A program made the position numbers and the translations under genes. The notes beneath the pieces are model-generated. The model searched no databases and was not told the DNA's origin. It saw nothing but the letters and a program-made list of their open reading frames with translations. From Catelliglobosispora koreensis DSM 44566 (lineage in GTDB: Bacteria > Actinomycetota > Actinomycetes > Mycobacteriales > Micromonosporaceae), in NCBI RefSeq assembly GCF_000379685.1, contig NZ_KB903250.1:62624-126623 (forward strand): DNA of 64,000 bases. Reading direction: 5' to 3'. Positions within the stretch are counted from its first letter, which is position 1, and each line of letters begins with the position of its first letter. Positions 26,257-35,261 of this stretch are shown piece by piece.

Positions 26257-28153
26257 GCGATTCTGGGTTCGCCAGAGCACCCTTAGCGGCCGCCTTGTCG
26301 GCTGGCGTGCCCGTCAAGATGCGTTTGACGGGCACTTCAAGTTTCTTGCCACTGAGGGTACGAGGCACAGCCGCCACTTGATGGATACCGTCCGGGATGT
26401 GCCGTGGTGACAGCGCGGTGCGCAACTCGGTGGCAATCTTCTTGATGAGCGCGCCATCGAGCGTCAGCCCGTCGCGCAGCACCACGAAGAGCAGCAGTTC
26501 ACCTGCCCCGCCTTCGGCGTCTTCCAGGTGCACCACAACGGAATCGGCGACCTCGGGCAGCCCCTCCACGACGGAATAGAACTCAGACGTGCCCAGGCGG
26601 ACCCCACCACGGTTCAGCGTCGCGTCCGAACGTCCCGTGATGACACAGCTGCCACGCTCAGTGATGGTGATCCAGTCGCCGTGACGCCAGACTCCCGGGA
26701 ACGTATCGAAATACGCCTCACGCATCTTGCTGCCGTCACTGTCGCCCCAGAAGCCGACCGGCATGCTCGGCATGGGCGCGGTGATGACCAGTTCGCCGAG
26801 TTCCCCGATCACCGGTTTGCCCGTGGGGTCATACGCTTCGACCTTCGCCCCGAGACACCGCGCCGCGATCTCGCCTTGATACACCGGGTTCAGTGGACTC
26901 GCGCCCACGAAACCGGTGCACACGTCGGTGCCACCGCTCAGTGATTGCAGCTGAAGGGTTTCGCTCACGTTTTCGTACACCCAAGTGAAGCCCTCAGGCG
27001 GCAGAGGCGCGCCGGTCGAACCCAGCCCTTTGAGCCGAGACAGATTAGCGATGTCCTTTGGCACCAAGCCTTCCTTGCGGCAGGCCAGCAGGAAGGGCGC
27101 CGAGGTGCCGAAGTAGGTCATGCCCGACTCCTCGGCCAGGCGCCACAGCATGCCCAGATCCGGCGCGCCCGGGTTGCCGTCGAACATCACGATCGACGCA
27201 CCCACCGCGGGCCCCGAGATGAGGAAGTTCCACATCATCCAGCCCGTGGTCGAGAACCAGAAGAAACGGTCCCCCGGCCCCAGGTCATGGTGCAAGGCAA
27301 GCATTTTCAGATGTTCGAGGAGAATGCCGCCATGTCCGTGCACGATGGGCTTTGGCAATCCGGTGGTACCAGATGAGTACAGCACGTAGAGAGGCTGGTT
27401 AAACGGAACCTGGCTAAATTCCAGTGCCTCAAGACTTGGCTCGCTCAGGGGACCCAAGCCGGTCTGTCCGTCCACATAAGACAGCAGGATCGTGTGCTCA
27501 AGCGAGGGCAGCGCATCGGTGATCGCGGCGACCTCGGCACGGCGGTCAATCACCTTGTCGCCGTACCGGTAACCGTCAACGGCCACCAGAAGCTTGGGCG
27601 AGATCTGGATCCAGCGGTCGGTGACACTGCGCGTGCCAAACTCCGGCGCACATGAGCTGAAGATCGCCCCTAGGCTGGCCGTCGCGAGAAGCAGCACCAG
27701 TGTTTCGGGAATGTTCGGAAGATAGGCCGCGACACGGTCTCCGGGCTCCACACCTAGCCGCTTGAGTCCCGCTCGCGCCAGCCTCACCGACTCACGTAGC
27801 TCCTCCGCCGTCATCGTGACGGCCGGTCGCGTCTGCGAATAACCCAGCACCACCGGTGTTTCGGGCTCGATGCCCGGCATCCGCAGGACCTGCTCGGCGT
27901 AGTTCAGCCGGGCGTCCGGGAACCACTGCGCGCCTGGCATCGCATCATTGGCCAAAACCGTGCCAGGCTCGCCCGGCAGCTCGAAGAACTCCCAGATAGA
28001 CGACCAGAAGCCGGGGAGATCCTCGGTGCTCCACGTCCACAGGTCGTCATAGGTCGCGAAATCCAGGCCCCGGCGCTCCTGGAGGAAACGCAAATAGGCC
28101 CCGATGCGGGAGTTTTGCCGCACGTCAGCGGGCGGCGTCCAGAGCACGGTCAC
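26204..28153 (-). CDS. Acetoacetyl-CoA synthetase (acetoacetate-CoA ligase)
   Basis: A 649-residue adenylate-forming ligase. Motifs include YSSGTTGLPKPIVHGHGG (ATP loop), the FWFSTTGWMMWNFL core typical of acetoacetyl- and acetyl-CoA synthetases, TGRSDATLNRGGVRLG, and PRTLSGKKLEVPVK with the catalytic lysine near the C-terminus. It activates acetoacetate with ATP and CoA, feeding ketone or short acids into central metabolism. GTG 28153 has TAACCT 6 nt upstream. The 3' end overlaps the TIGR03089 gene. Confidence 0.95.
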   Translation of the reverse strand: MTVLWTPPADVRQNSRIGAYLRFLQERRGLDFATYDDLWTWSTEDLPGFWSSIWEFFELPGEPGTVLANDAMPGAQWFPDARLNYAEQVLRMPGIEPETPVVLGYSQTRPAVTMTAEELRESVRLARAGLKRLGVEPGDRVAAYLPNIPETLVLLLATASLGAIFSSCAPEFGTRSVTDRWIQISPKLLVAVDGYRYGDKVIDRRAEVAAITDALPSLEHTILLSYVDGQTGLGPLSEPSLEALEFSQVPFNQPLYVLYSSGTTGLPKPIVHGHGGILLEHLKMLALHHDLGPGDRFFWFSTTGWMMWNFLISGPAVGASIVMFDGNPGAPDLGMLWRLAEESGMTYFGTSAPFLLACRKEGLVPKDIANLSRLKGLGSTGAPLPPEGFTWVYENVSETLQLQSLSGGTDVCTGFVGASPLNPVYQGEIAARCLGAKVEAYDPTGKPVIGELGELVITAPMPSMPVGFWGDSDGSKMREAYFDTFPGVWRHGDWITITERGSCVITGRSDATLNRGGVRLGTSEFYSVVEGLPEVADSVVVHLEDAEGGAGELLLFVVLRDGLTLDGALIKKIATELRTALSPRHIPDGIHQVAAVPRTLSGKKLEVPVKRILTGTPADKAAAKGALANPESLTAFEELAKLPSQQQKS

Positions 28154-28159
28154 GCGTTG

Positions 28160-28165
28160 AGGTTA
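28160..28165 (-). promoter_or_regulatory. -10 hexamer, leaderless promoter of acetoacetyl-CoA synthetase
   Basis: TAACCT on the minus strand, exactly 6 nt before GTG 28153. Confidence 0.6.
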
Positions 28166-28233
28166 TCGCGCCCCGAAGCGGCCGTTGACGCCATGGTTAG
28201 CGCGCTCTTGTGTGGCCGCGGCACATCGCGCCG

Positions 28234-28731
28234 CTATTCGCCACGGTGATCAGAAATCGCCTTACGCCGGGCGAGCCGGTGCTGCCGGCGAATCTCAGCC
28301 TCCTGGAACCGGCGCTGGTCAGACTCATCGCCCGGCAGCACCTTTGGCACCTCGCGCGGCTGCCCGAATGCGTCCACACCCACGAACACCAGATAGGCCG
28401 ACGCCACATGCACCGGTTCGCGGCCACCTTCGTTCCATCGCTCGGCCAGAACGCTGACGCCGACTTCCAGTGACGTCTTACCGGTCCAGTTGACCTGAGC
28501 GTTGGCATGCACCAGGTCACCCACGCGCACCGGCACCATTAGCGCAATCTCATCGATGGAGACCGTGACGGCGTTGAACCCGCAATGGCGGGCCGCCGCG
28601 GCACCGGCCGCGTCATCGACGAATTTCATGATGACTCCACCGTGGACAGTCCCGTAAAGGTTCACATCCTGCGAGGTCATGATGCGGCTCAAGGTGACGC
28701 GGGAGTAGGCGGTGGGCCGGGCCTCGATCAT
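28234..28731 (-). CDS. Acyl-CoA thioesterase, hotdog fold
   Basis: A 165-residue hotdog-fold protein of the YciA/acyl-CoA hydrolase type. The signature DVNLYGTVHGGVIMKFVDDA carries the catalytic Asn and Asp and the HGG turn. A second block VRVGDLVHANAQVNWTGKTS is typical. It hydrolyses acyl-CoA to free acid and CoA; chain length is not evident. ATG 28731 fits the family start, with a GATAGT box 6 nt upstream. It is 80 bp upstream of acetoacetyl-CoA synthetase and points the same way. Confidence 0.92.
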   Translation of the reverse strand: MIEARPTAYSRVTLSRIMTSQDVNLYGTVHGGVIMKFVDDAAGAAAARHCGFNAVTVSIDEIALMVPVRVGDLVHANAQVNWTGKTSLEVGVSVLAERWNEGGREPVHVASAYLVFVGVDAFGQPREVPKVLPGDESDQRRFQEAEIRRQHRLARRKAISDHRGE

Positions 28732-28762
28732 TGCACGACTATCCCATGCAGACCTCAGCCGG

Positions 28763-28768
28763 TAGCGT
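28763..28768 (+). promoter_or_regulatory. -10 hexamer upstream of the 28777 gene
   Basis: TAGCGT, 8 nt before ATG 28777. Confidence 0.4.
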
Positions 28769-28776
28769 GCCGTGCC

Positions 28777-29307
28777 ATGCGACATGTTTGGAGTCTCATT
28801 GGCGGCGTCGTCGTTGCCTTCGCGGGCTGGCTTGCGCTAGGGGTTGTCTACGGCCTGTTCGAAGGTCAGGGCACCACCCAGCAGGAGAAGTACATCGCGG
28901 TGGCGATTTTCGTGGTGGCCGGCCTGCTCTACGGTGCCGTGGGCAGCCTGCGTAACTCGCCGGTTGGCGCGCTATTCGTCTCGCTGGCCTACTTCGGCAT
29001 TTCGATCGGCCCGATGGTTGGCGCCTATTCAGCTATCACGCTCGGCGAGTGGTCACTCGGTGACTACCGCGTCGACTGGGTAGCCCCGGTTCCGATCCTG
29101 GCCGTTGTCGCCGCCACCTTGTTCATGTCTATCTTCAGCCCCTCGCGCTGGCGCGGAAACGCGACACAAGGCGATCCGAACGCCTGGACCCCGCCACCGC
29201 CACCCGCTCCGTGGTCACCACCGTCCACCTTCCCACCGGACTCATCGGCCGCACCAACCGCCGAGATCCGCCGGGACGACGAAACCAAGACCGACAAGCT
29301 CTACTAG
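28777..29307 (+). CDS. Membrane protein with Pro-rich cytoplasmic tail (paralogue 1)
   Basis: A 176-residue protein with four predicted membrane segments (about 4-26, 40-57, 63-85, 100-118), then SPSRWR and a Pro-rich tail. It shares its N-terminal design with the next gene: MRHVWSLIGGVVV against VRHIGSLLLAAVF, and the same SP(S/R)RWR boundary after the last helix, so the two look like a tandem duplication. No function can be assigned. It is divergent from the thioesterase gene; a hairpin terminator follows. Confidence 0.82.
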   Translation: MRHVWSLIGGVVVAFAGWLALGVVYGLFEGQGTTQQEKYIAVAIFVVAGLLYGAVGSLRNSPVGALFVSLAYFGISIGPMVGAYSAITLGEWSLGDYRVDWVAPVPILAVVAATLFMSIFSPSRWRGNATQGDPNAWTPPPPPAPWSPPSTFPPDSSAAPTAEIRRDDETKTDKLY

Positions 29308-29315
29308 GCTGACTG

Positions 29316-29348
29316 CGGCGCGCCTTTTCTGCGGGAAATGGCGCGCCG
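29316..29348 (+). terminator. Hairpin after paralogue 1
   Basis: cggcgcgcc (29316-29324) pairs with ggcgcgccg (29340-29348); the stem extends past one mismatch through tttc/gaaa. It lies 8 bp after the stop codon at 29307. Confidence 0.75.
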
Positions 29349-29415
29349 AGTCGGCTTTCGGCGTGTGCCGCCGGCCCGCCCGCCCTAAGTGGCGGTGATG
29401 CGGCATCCTGATGGC

Positions 29416-30633
29416 GTGCGCCATATTGGATCGCTGCTCCTGGCTGCCGTCTTCGGGCCAGCCATTTTCCTGCTCACAGGCACAGGCCTGAGCGCCTTCG
29501 AAACCGCGCGCAGCGTGGGCTTCGTCAAGGACCCGTTCGCCGCACTGGCTGCGCTTGGGGCGCTTCTGCTGGCCGGGTTGCTTTACGGCATCCTTACCAT
29601 GGCGCGGCTTTCGCCACTCGGGCCCGGTTTGGTCGGCATGGCCTACCTTGGGATGAGCGGATGGGGTCTGCTGGACAACGCCTCGTATGAAGCGCTGTTC
29701 GGCAAGCTGGACGTCCACATGGGAGGCGCGGTTGGACAGTGGGGCCTTGGCTTCCTGCTCGGCGTCCCGCTCGCCGCGACACTGACCAGTCCACGGCGCT
29801 GGCGCAAGAACTCGCATCCCACGCCGCCTCCGTATCTGCAGTACCAACAGCAGCACCCGCAGTATCAGGCTCAGCCGCAATACCAGCAGCCTCAATACCA
29901 GCAGCCGCAGTATCAACAGCCCCAGTATCAGCAGCCGCAATACCAATACCTGCCTGATCCCACGCTGCCCGACATCGCACCGCCGTCGCTCGGCTACCCG
30001 GCAGGCATGCCTGTGCCGCCGCAGAAACCCGCCAAGCCTCCTAAAGCGGCCAAGCCAGCGCCACCAACACCAGGTTCGACTGATCCCACGGCGATCCTGA
30101 TGCCAGCACCGCCCACCCCGGTCGCTGCACCGCCAGCACCCACGGCCCCGACCGCTCCCGCGGCTCCGGCCGCACCCACTCCGGCCGCATCCGTTTCACC
30201 AGCACCGCCAACCGCACCCGCTTCTTCACCTGCGGCACCAACCGCTCCCGTGCCGCCGCACCAGCCGGCCGCACCCACCCCGGCCGCGCCGGTAAGCGCA
30301 TCCGCTCCGGCCGTGCCAACTGCAGCGGCCGCGCCCGTGTCACCAGCACCGTCGGCCCCGCCCGCGCCCGCGCAAGCTGTGCAGGCGTTGCCGTCGTTCA
30401 CGGGAGCGCCGGCGCCGAGTAAGGCGGCTGCGGCTGTGTCGGGGTTGGCGCGAGCGGAGGCTTCCGAGGAACAGCCTGCGGAAAGCGTTGCGGCACAAGA
30501 GGAACCGCCACCGCTACCCAAGCGCACGCCTAAGGGCACTCCCGCTCAGCCGAAGGTGCCGGATGACTTGCCGCCCACGTTACTTTCCGACGAGGTGACG
30601 GTGAAAATCGACGATCCGGGAGCGGCTCGGTGA
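29416..30633 (+). CDS. Membrane protein with Gln/Tyr and Pro/Ala-rich tail (paralogue 2)
   Basis: About 405 residues: four membrane segments in the first 130, then SPRRWRKN and a long low-complexity tail. The tail begins with five or more QPQYQ(Q) units (DNA about 29865-29945) and continues as a Pro/Ala-rich region of about 190 residues before an acidic, Lys-containing end. Such tails can span or interact within the envelope or act as flexible tethers; function unknown. GTG 29416 is chosen by alignment with paralogue 1; a CATCCT box lies 6 nt upstream. Other starts at 29389 and 29398 are possible. Confidence 0.8.
   Translation: MRHIGSLLLAAVFGPAIFLLTGTGLSAFETARSVGFVKDPFAALAALGALLLAGLLYGILTMARLSPLGPGLVGMAYLGMSGWGLLDNASYEALFGKLDVHMGGAVGQWGLGFLLGVPLAATLTSPRRWRKNSHPTPPPYLQYQQQHPQYQAQPQYQQPQYQQPQYQQPQYQQPQYQYLPDPTLPDIAPPSLGYPAGMPVPPQKPAKPPKAAKPAPPTPGSTDPTAILMPAPPTPVAAPPAPTAPTAPAAPAAPTPAASVSPAPPTAPASSPAAPTAPVPPHQPAAPTPAAPVSASAPAVPTAAAAPVSPAPSAPPAPAQAVQALPSFTGAPAPSKAAAAVSGLARAEASEEQPAESVAAQEEPPPLPKRTPKGTPAQPKVPDDLPPTLLSDEVTVKIDDPGAAR
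29865..29945 (+). repeat. In-frame 15-18 bp repeat coding QPQYQ units
   Basis: Tandem codons for Gln-Pro-Gln-Tyr-Gln(-Gln) with synonymous variation (cagccgcaataccag, cagcctcaataccag, cagccgcagtatcaa). The synonymous changes suggest selection on the protein repeat. Confidence 0.8.
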
Positions 30634-30643
30634 GAATAGGGGC

Positions 30644-30826
30644 ATGGCTAACTACTACTGGTGCACTGATCACAAGCGAGTAGAAACTGACGCCGACAAA
30701 TGCCCTGCGTATAGCGTGCTCGGCCCCTATGACAGCGCCGCGAAAGCCGAGGGTGCGATCAACCGCATCAAGGAACGCAACGACCGTATCGACGAAGAGG
30801 ACGCCCGCTGGTCCGGCGACGAGTGA
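30644..30826 (+). CDS. Small conserved protein beside hrpA
   Basis: A 60-residue soluble protein, MANYYWCTDHKRVETDADKC at the N-terminus, with a CxxH and a later Cys that might bind metal, then LGPYDSAAKAEGAINRIKERN. The latter part resembles half of a SPOR-type repeat. I believe it is a conserved actinobacterial small protein, but its function is unknown. It follows the Pro-rich gene by 10 bp, probably in one transcript, and its TGA abuts the hrpA stop on the other strand. Confidence 0.78.
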   Translation: MANYYWCTDHKRVETDADKCPAYSVLGPYDSAAKAEGAINRIKERNDRIDEEDARWSGDE

Positions 30827-33800
30827 TCAGGCGATCTCGGCAAGTGCCCGGTAGATGCGCACGTCCGACACCGGGTACGCCGTGCCGAGTTCCTGAGCGA
30901 AATAGCTGATCCGCAGCTCTTCGATCATCCATCGCACCTGTTGCAAGGTGTCCCACCCGGGGCTGCCCGGCTTGACGTCGGAACGGTAGGACGCATACTC
31001 CTCCAGCACTTCGTCGAGCTGGAGCAACCGCGACCGGTCCCACTGCGGGTTGGCGTCGAGTTTGGACAGGCGCACCTGCATTCCGCGCAGATACCGCGCG
31101 ATGTCGGGCAGGCGCCGGATGCCTGATGCAGCCACGAAACCTGGATATACCAGTCCGTCGAGTTGACTCCGCAGATCCGAAACGGACCGCACGAGCACGA
31201 CGTTGGTGATGCGCTTGAGCTTCTGGTCGATCTCGTACCAAGACTTCAAGATCGGTTCCAGTACCTGCAGCAGCTCGACGAGCAACGCGCCCTGGATGCG
31301 GGCGCGCTCGGCGAGCGCGTCAAACGCCACGCCATCCCAGGCTGGTCCGCCCGCGTCGATGATGATTTTGTCGATGACCGCCGTGACACAGTCTTCGAGG
31401 AGCGCGGCCACGCCGCCATACGGATTGCGGCTCAGCGCGAGCTTAGCCTGATTGGACAGTCTGCCTTGGACCGCCTTAAGCGGCGGGGCGACGGTTAGCC
31501 GCAGCAGTTTGCGGGTGCCACGCCACATCGCGCCCCACTGCTCGCCCTGGGTGTCGAACACGCCCACGCCAACGGAATCGCCCTCGTCGACCAAAGCCGG
31601 GTACGCGTTAACCTCATGCCCCGCACGTTGACGCTGCACGACACGGGGCAGCTCGCCGATGCTCCACGTGGTGATGCCGTGCTGCTCCAAGTCGTCTGCG
31701 GCGGCAGCGACTTCGGCACGTGCCTTGTCAGCTAGCTGATCCTTGAGCGCGTCCAGATCTTTGCTCTCCACATCACCGACGCGGAAGGTCATGCGCAGGT
31801 GCGCGGGCACGGCGGAGAAGTCCCAAGCGTCTAGTGGCACGACGACGCCGGTCAGCCTGCGCAGTTCGCGGGAAACCGCCGGGAGCAACGGACCGTCATC
31901 GGGGCTGATCTGCGTGAGCACGTCTCGCGCGACGTCAGGTGCGGGAACGAAGTTGCGCCGCAACGCTTTTGGCAGTGACCGGATCAGGGCGATGACGAGT
32001 TCTTCGCGCAGTCCCGGCACCTGCCACTCAAACCCGGCGGAGGAAACCTGGTTCAGCAACGGCAGCGGAATGTTCACGGTCACTCCGTCGGCGTGCTGAC
32101 CGGGCTCAAACTGATAGGTCAGCTCGAAACCGTCCCAAGTGGACGGATAATCCGACAGGCTGACCTGCTTCGTGATGAGCAAGTCTTCCGTGAACGTCAG
32201 AAGGTCCGGCGACGAGCGCGAAGTCTTCTTCCACCACGCGTCAAAATGCCGCCCTGACACAATGTCGAGCGGAAGCCGCTGATCGTAGAAGGCGAATAGC
32301 GTCTCGTCGTCAACGACGATGTCACGCCGCCGCGCCCGGTGCTCTAGCTCTTCTGCTTGTTCAAGCAGTGCACGGTTTTCGGCGAAGAACTTGTGGTGCG
32401 TGTCCCAGTCACCCTCGACAAGCGCCTGGCGGATGAATAGCTCACGCGACAGCGCCGGATCGATGCGCCCGTAGTTGACTTTCCGTTTGACGACGATGGG
32501 CAATCCGTAGAGAAGAACCCGCTCGTAGGCCACGACGGCCGCTTGTTTCTTCTCCCAGTGCGGTTCGCTATACGTCCGCTTGACCAGATGCTCGGCGAGC
32601 GACTCAGCCCACTCGGGCTCGATCTTCGCCGCGACGCGGCCCCAAAGACGTGATGTCTCAACGAGTTCAGCGCACATGATCCAGCGAGGGCTCTTGCGGA
32701 ACAAAGCCGATCCCGGGAAGATGGCGAACTTCGCTCCCCGCGCGCCTTGGTATTCACGCTTTTCCGGATCGAGAAAGCCTATGTGCGAAAGCAATCCTGA
32801 CAGCAGCGCCTTGTGCACATGCTCAGGGTGAGCTGGTTCGGTGTTGATGGAGAACCCGAGGCTCCGGACCACTTGGCGCAATTGTGCTTGCAGGTCCTGC
32901 CATTCGCGTACCCGCAGATAATGAAGGTATTCGGATTTGCACATCTTGCGGAACTGGCTCGACGAGAGTTCCTTTTGCTGTTCCCGCAGATATTCCCAGA
33001 GATTGAGGTAGCTGCCGAAGTCGGACTCTTTGTCGATGAAACGCGCGTGTTGTTGTGCCGCTTGGGCTTCCTTGTCAACCGGCCGTTCACGTGGGTCCTG
33101 AATGGACAGCGCGCTCGTGATGATGAGGACTTCCCGCACACAGCCGGTGTTGGACGCCTCCATCACCATGCGCGCCAGGCGCGGGTCGATTGGCAGCTGG
33201 GATATCTTGCGGCCGTGGTCGGTGAGGCGGCCAAGCTTAAGCGCGCCAAGCTCTTCGAGCAGCGAGACGCCGTCGGCGATGTGGCGTTTGTCAGGCGGGT
33301 CCAGGAACGGGAAGGCGGCGATGTTGCCGAGCCCGAGTGCTGTCATCTGCAGGATGACGCTGGCTAGGTTGGTACGCAGGATTTCCGGATCGGTGAACTG
33401 AGGGCGCTCTTCGAAGTCTTTCTCTTCGTAGAGCCGGATACAGATGCCGTCCGAGGTCCGCCCACAGCGGCCCTTGCGCTGGTTGGCCGACGCCTGTGAG
33501 ATCGGCTCGATCGGCAGCCGCTGCACTTTGAGCCGGTTGCTGAAACGCGAAATCCGGGCGGTGCCCGGATCGATGACGTATTTGATGCCAGGAACGGTCA
33601 GTGACGTCTCAGCGACGTTGGTCGCGAGGACGATTCGCCGGCCTGTGTGTGGCTGGAAAACCTTATGCTGCTCGGCCGTTGAGAGCCGGGCGAAGAGCGG
33701 CAGAATCTCGGTGTGCCTGAGGTTTCGCTTGCGGAGCGCGTCAGCCGTGTCACGGATCTCTCGTTCCCCGCTGAGGAAGATGAGGATGTCGCCGGGCTTC

Positions 33801-34588
33801 TCGAGGGACAGCTCATCAACGGCGTCGAGGATCAGCTGGATCTGATCTTCTTCGTCCTCAATGGACGGTGGGCGATAGCGGACCTCGACCGGATAGGTCC
33901 GCCCGGAAACCTCAACGATCGGCGCATCGCCGAAGTGAGCGGCGAACCGCTCGGGGTCGATCGTCGCCGAAGTGATGATGACTTTGAGATCGGGTCGCTT
34001 GGGCAGCAGCTGCTTGAGATAGCCGAGGAGGAAGTCGATGTTGAGGCTGCGCTCGTGTGCCTCGTCGATGATGATCGTGTCGTACTGCGACAGATTGCGG
34101 TCGTTGGCCAGCTCCGCCAGCAGGATGCCGTCGGTCATCAGCTTGACCAGTGTGGTGTCGCTCACCTGATCCGTGAACCGGATCTTCCAGCCGACCGCCG
34201 CGCCAAGCTCCGTGCCCAGCTCTGAGGCCACCCGCTCGGCGACGGTGCGTGCCGCGATCCGCCGCGGCTGCGTGTGCCCGATCATGCCGCGCACGCCCAG
34301 ACCCAGCTCAAGGCAGATCTTCGGGATCTGGGTGGTCTTCCCGGACCCGGTCTCGCCCGCGATGATGACCACCTGGTTATCCCGGATGGCGTCGGCGATC
34401 TCATCCTTCTTCTGCGCGACAGGAAGATCTTCCGGGTACGTGATCTGAGGCACCGCGGCCGTGCGCCGCTGAACGCGGTCCTCCGCGGCGGCCAGGAACG
34501 CGGGGTCGGGCCGGCGCGCCAGGCGCAGCTGATCGCGAATCATCAGCCCGCTCAGGCGCTCAGCAGGTATCGGTACTGGCTTGCTCAT
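30827..34588 (-). CDS. hrpA: ATP-dependent RNA helicase HrpA (DEAH box)
   Basis: A 1253-residue DEAH-box helicase. Walker A is GETGSGKT (78-85), the DEAH box is at 175-178 (IIIDEAHERSL), SAT follows, and motif VI is NQRKGRCGRT. The long C-terminal half carries the HA2, OB-fold and DUF3418-type regions that set HrpA apart from shorter helicases. HrpA proteins act on RNA in the cytoplasm, including rescue of stalled ribosomes in E. coli. ATG 34588 matches the family start; further in-frame codons upstream would overlap the DinB-like gene. Confidence 0.96.
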   Translation of the reverse strand: MSKPVPIPAERLSGLMIRDQLRLARRPDPAFLAAAEDRVQRRTAAVPQITYPEDLPVAQKKDEIADAIRDNQVVIIAGETGSGKTTQIPKICLELGLGVRGMIGHTQPRRIAARTVAERVASELGTELGAAVGWKIRFTDQVSDTTLVKLMTDGILLAELANDRNLSQYDTIIIDEAHERSLNIDFLLGYLKQLLPKRPDLKVIITSATIDPERFAAHFGDAPIVEVSGRTYPVEVRYRPPSIEDEEDQIQLILDAVDELSLEKPGDILIFLSGEREIRDTADALRKRNLRHTEILPLFARLSTAEQHKVFQPHTGRRIVLATNVAETSLTVPGIKYVIDPGTARISRFSNRLKVQRLPIEPISQASANQRKGRCGRTSDGICIRLYEEKDFEERPQFTDPEILRTNLASVILQMTALGLGNIAAFPFLDPPDKRHIADGVSLLEELGALKLGRLTDHGRKISQLPIDPRLARMVMEASNTGCVREVLIITSALSIQDPRERPVDKEAQAAQQHARFIDKESDFGSYLNLWEYLREQQKELSSSQFRKMCKSEYLHYLRVREWQDLQAQLRQVVRSLGFSINTEPAHPEHVHKALLSGLLSHIGFLDPEKREYQGARGAKFAIFPGSALFRKSPRWIMCAELVETSRLWGRVAAKIEPEWAESLAEHLVKRTYSEPHWEKKQAAVVAYERVLLYGLPIVVKRKVNYGRIDPALSRELFIRQALVEGDWDTHHKFFAENRALLEQAEELEHRARRRDIVVDDETLFAFYDQRLPLDIVSGRHFDAWWKKTSRSSPDLLTFTEDLLITKQVSLSDYPSTWDGFELTYQFEPGQHADGVTVNIPLPLLNQVSSAGFEWQVPGLREELVIALIRSLPKALRRNFVPAPDVARDVLTQISPDDGPLLPAVSRELRRLTGVVVPLDAWDFSAVPAHLRMTFRVGDVESKDLDALKDQLADKARAEVAAAADDLEQHGITTWSIGELPRVVQRQRAGHEVNAYPALVDEGDSVGVGVFDTQGEQWGAMWRGTRKLLRLTVAPPLKAVQGRLSNQAKLALSRNPYGGVAALLEDCVTAVIDKIIIDAGGPAWDGVAFDALAERARIQGALLVELLQVLEPILKSWYEIDQKLKRITNVVLVRSVSDLRSQLDGLVYPGFVAASGIRRLPDIARYLRGMQVRLSKLDANPQWDRSRLLQLDEVLEEYASYRSDVKPGSPGWDTLQQVRWMIEELRISYFAQELGTAYPVSDVRIYRALAEIA

Positions 34589-34622
34589 CTCGCGTTTTAG
34601 CTTATGCGCCCCATCAAGTCGT

Positions 34623-35249
34623 TTACCGGGGAGTCGCGTCCACTCGCCAGCTCGTGAGCCTGGGCTGGCCGGGCAGCTCGCCTCGGCCGGTGGCCCAGAG
34701 GAAGGTTTCCGCTGCCGGGAACCCGGCCGCAATATCGCTGAACAGACGGCTGAGCACCCGTTCACAAACGTCTTGCGGCGGGTTCCACGCCACGCCAAGC
34801 CCGGTCGCGATGTCGTGCGTGTGCGCGATCACTTCGACACAGCCCAGCGCGGCGAAACCTTCCACGTCAGACAACCCGGAGCTGTGGAAGGACCGCTTCT
34901 CGGGCGGCGTCACGCGCACCATCGCGGTCAGCAGGGCGCCACAAGCTTCCAGCACCTCTAGCAGACCGGTCACTCCGGCCTTCTTCTCGGCATAGATGCT
35001 CGCCGCTGGCGCGCCGTCATATTTGCGTTCCCAGGCCACGGGCACGTAGGTCGTGGCCGAAGGCTTCGCCGGGCCCAGTTGAACCGCATAGGCGAACAGA
35101 TCGTCAGCGATGTGTTCGGCGGTCTCCCAACAGGTCCACATCAGAGCCCCGGCAGGCACCGACCAATCACGGTCAGCGGCTGGAAGCAGGGCATCGATCG
35201 CGGCGGCAACGGTGGTCTGGACATCGTCTGCTGTCACGTAGTCACGCAC
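34623..35249 (-). CDS. DinB/maleylpyruvate-isomerase-like protein
   Basis: A 208-residue protein resembling the mycothiol-dependent maleylpyruvate isomerase N-terminal (DinB-like four-helix) fold. The metal-site pattern is suggested by TCWETAEHIADDL early and VIAHTHDIATGL late, which supply three histidines placed as in the family. Substrate unknown; many such proteins use mycothiol. GTG 35249 has TAGCCT 6 nt upstream, and the first three bases of that hexamer are the stop codon of the upstream LuxR gene. Confidence 0.82.
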   Translation of the reverse strand: MRDYVTADDVQTTVAAAIDALLPAADRDWSVPAGALMWTCWETAEHIADDLFAYAVQLGPAKPSATTYVPVAWERKYDGAPAASIYAEKKAGVTGLLEVLEACGALLTAMVRVTPPEKRSFHSSGLSDVEGFAALGCVEVIAHTHDIATGLGVAWNPPQDVCERVLSRLFSDIAAGFPAAETFLWATGRGELPGQPRLTSWRVDATPR

Positions 35250-35255
35250 GGCAGG

Positions 35256-35261
35256 AGGCTA
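35256..35261 (-). promoter_or_regulatory. -10 hexamer built on the LuxR-gene stop codon
   Basis: TAGCCT on the minus strand, 6 nt before GTG 35249. Its TAG is also the stop codon of the upstream regulator gene. Confidence 0.6.

Noticed and set aside
29594-30539. Gly/Ala-rich open frames opposite the Pro-rich tail gene
   Set aside because: Products of the complementary strand of Pro/Ala codons; no start signals.
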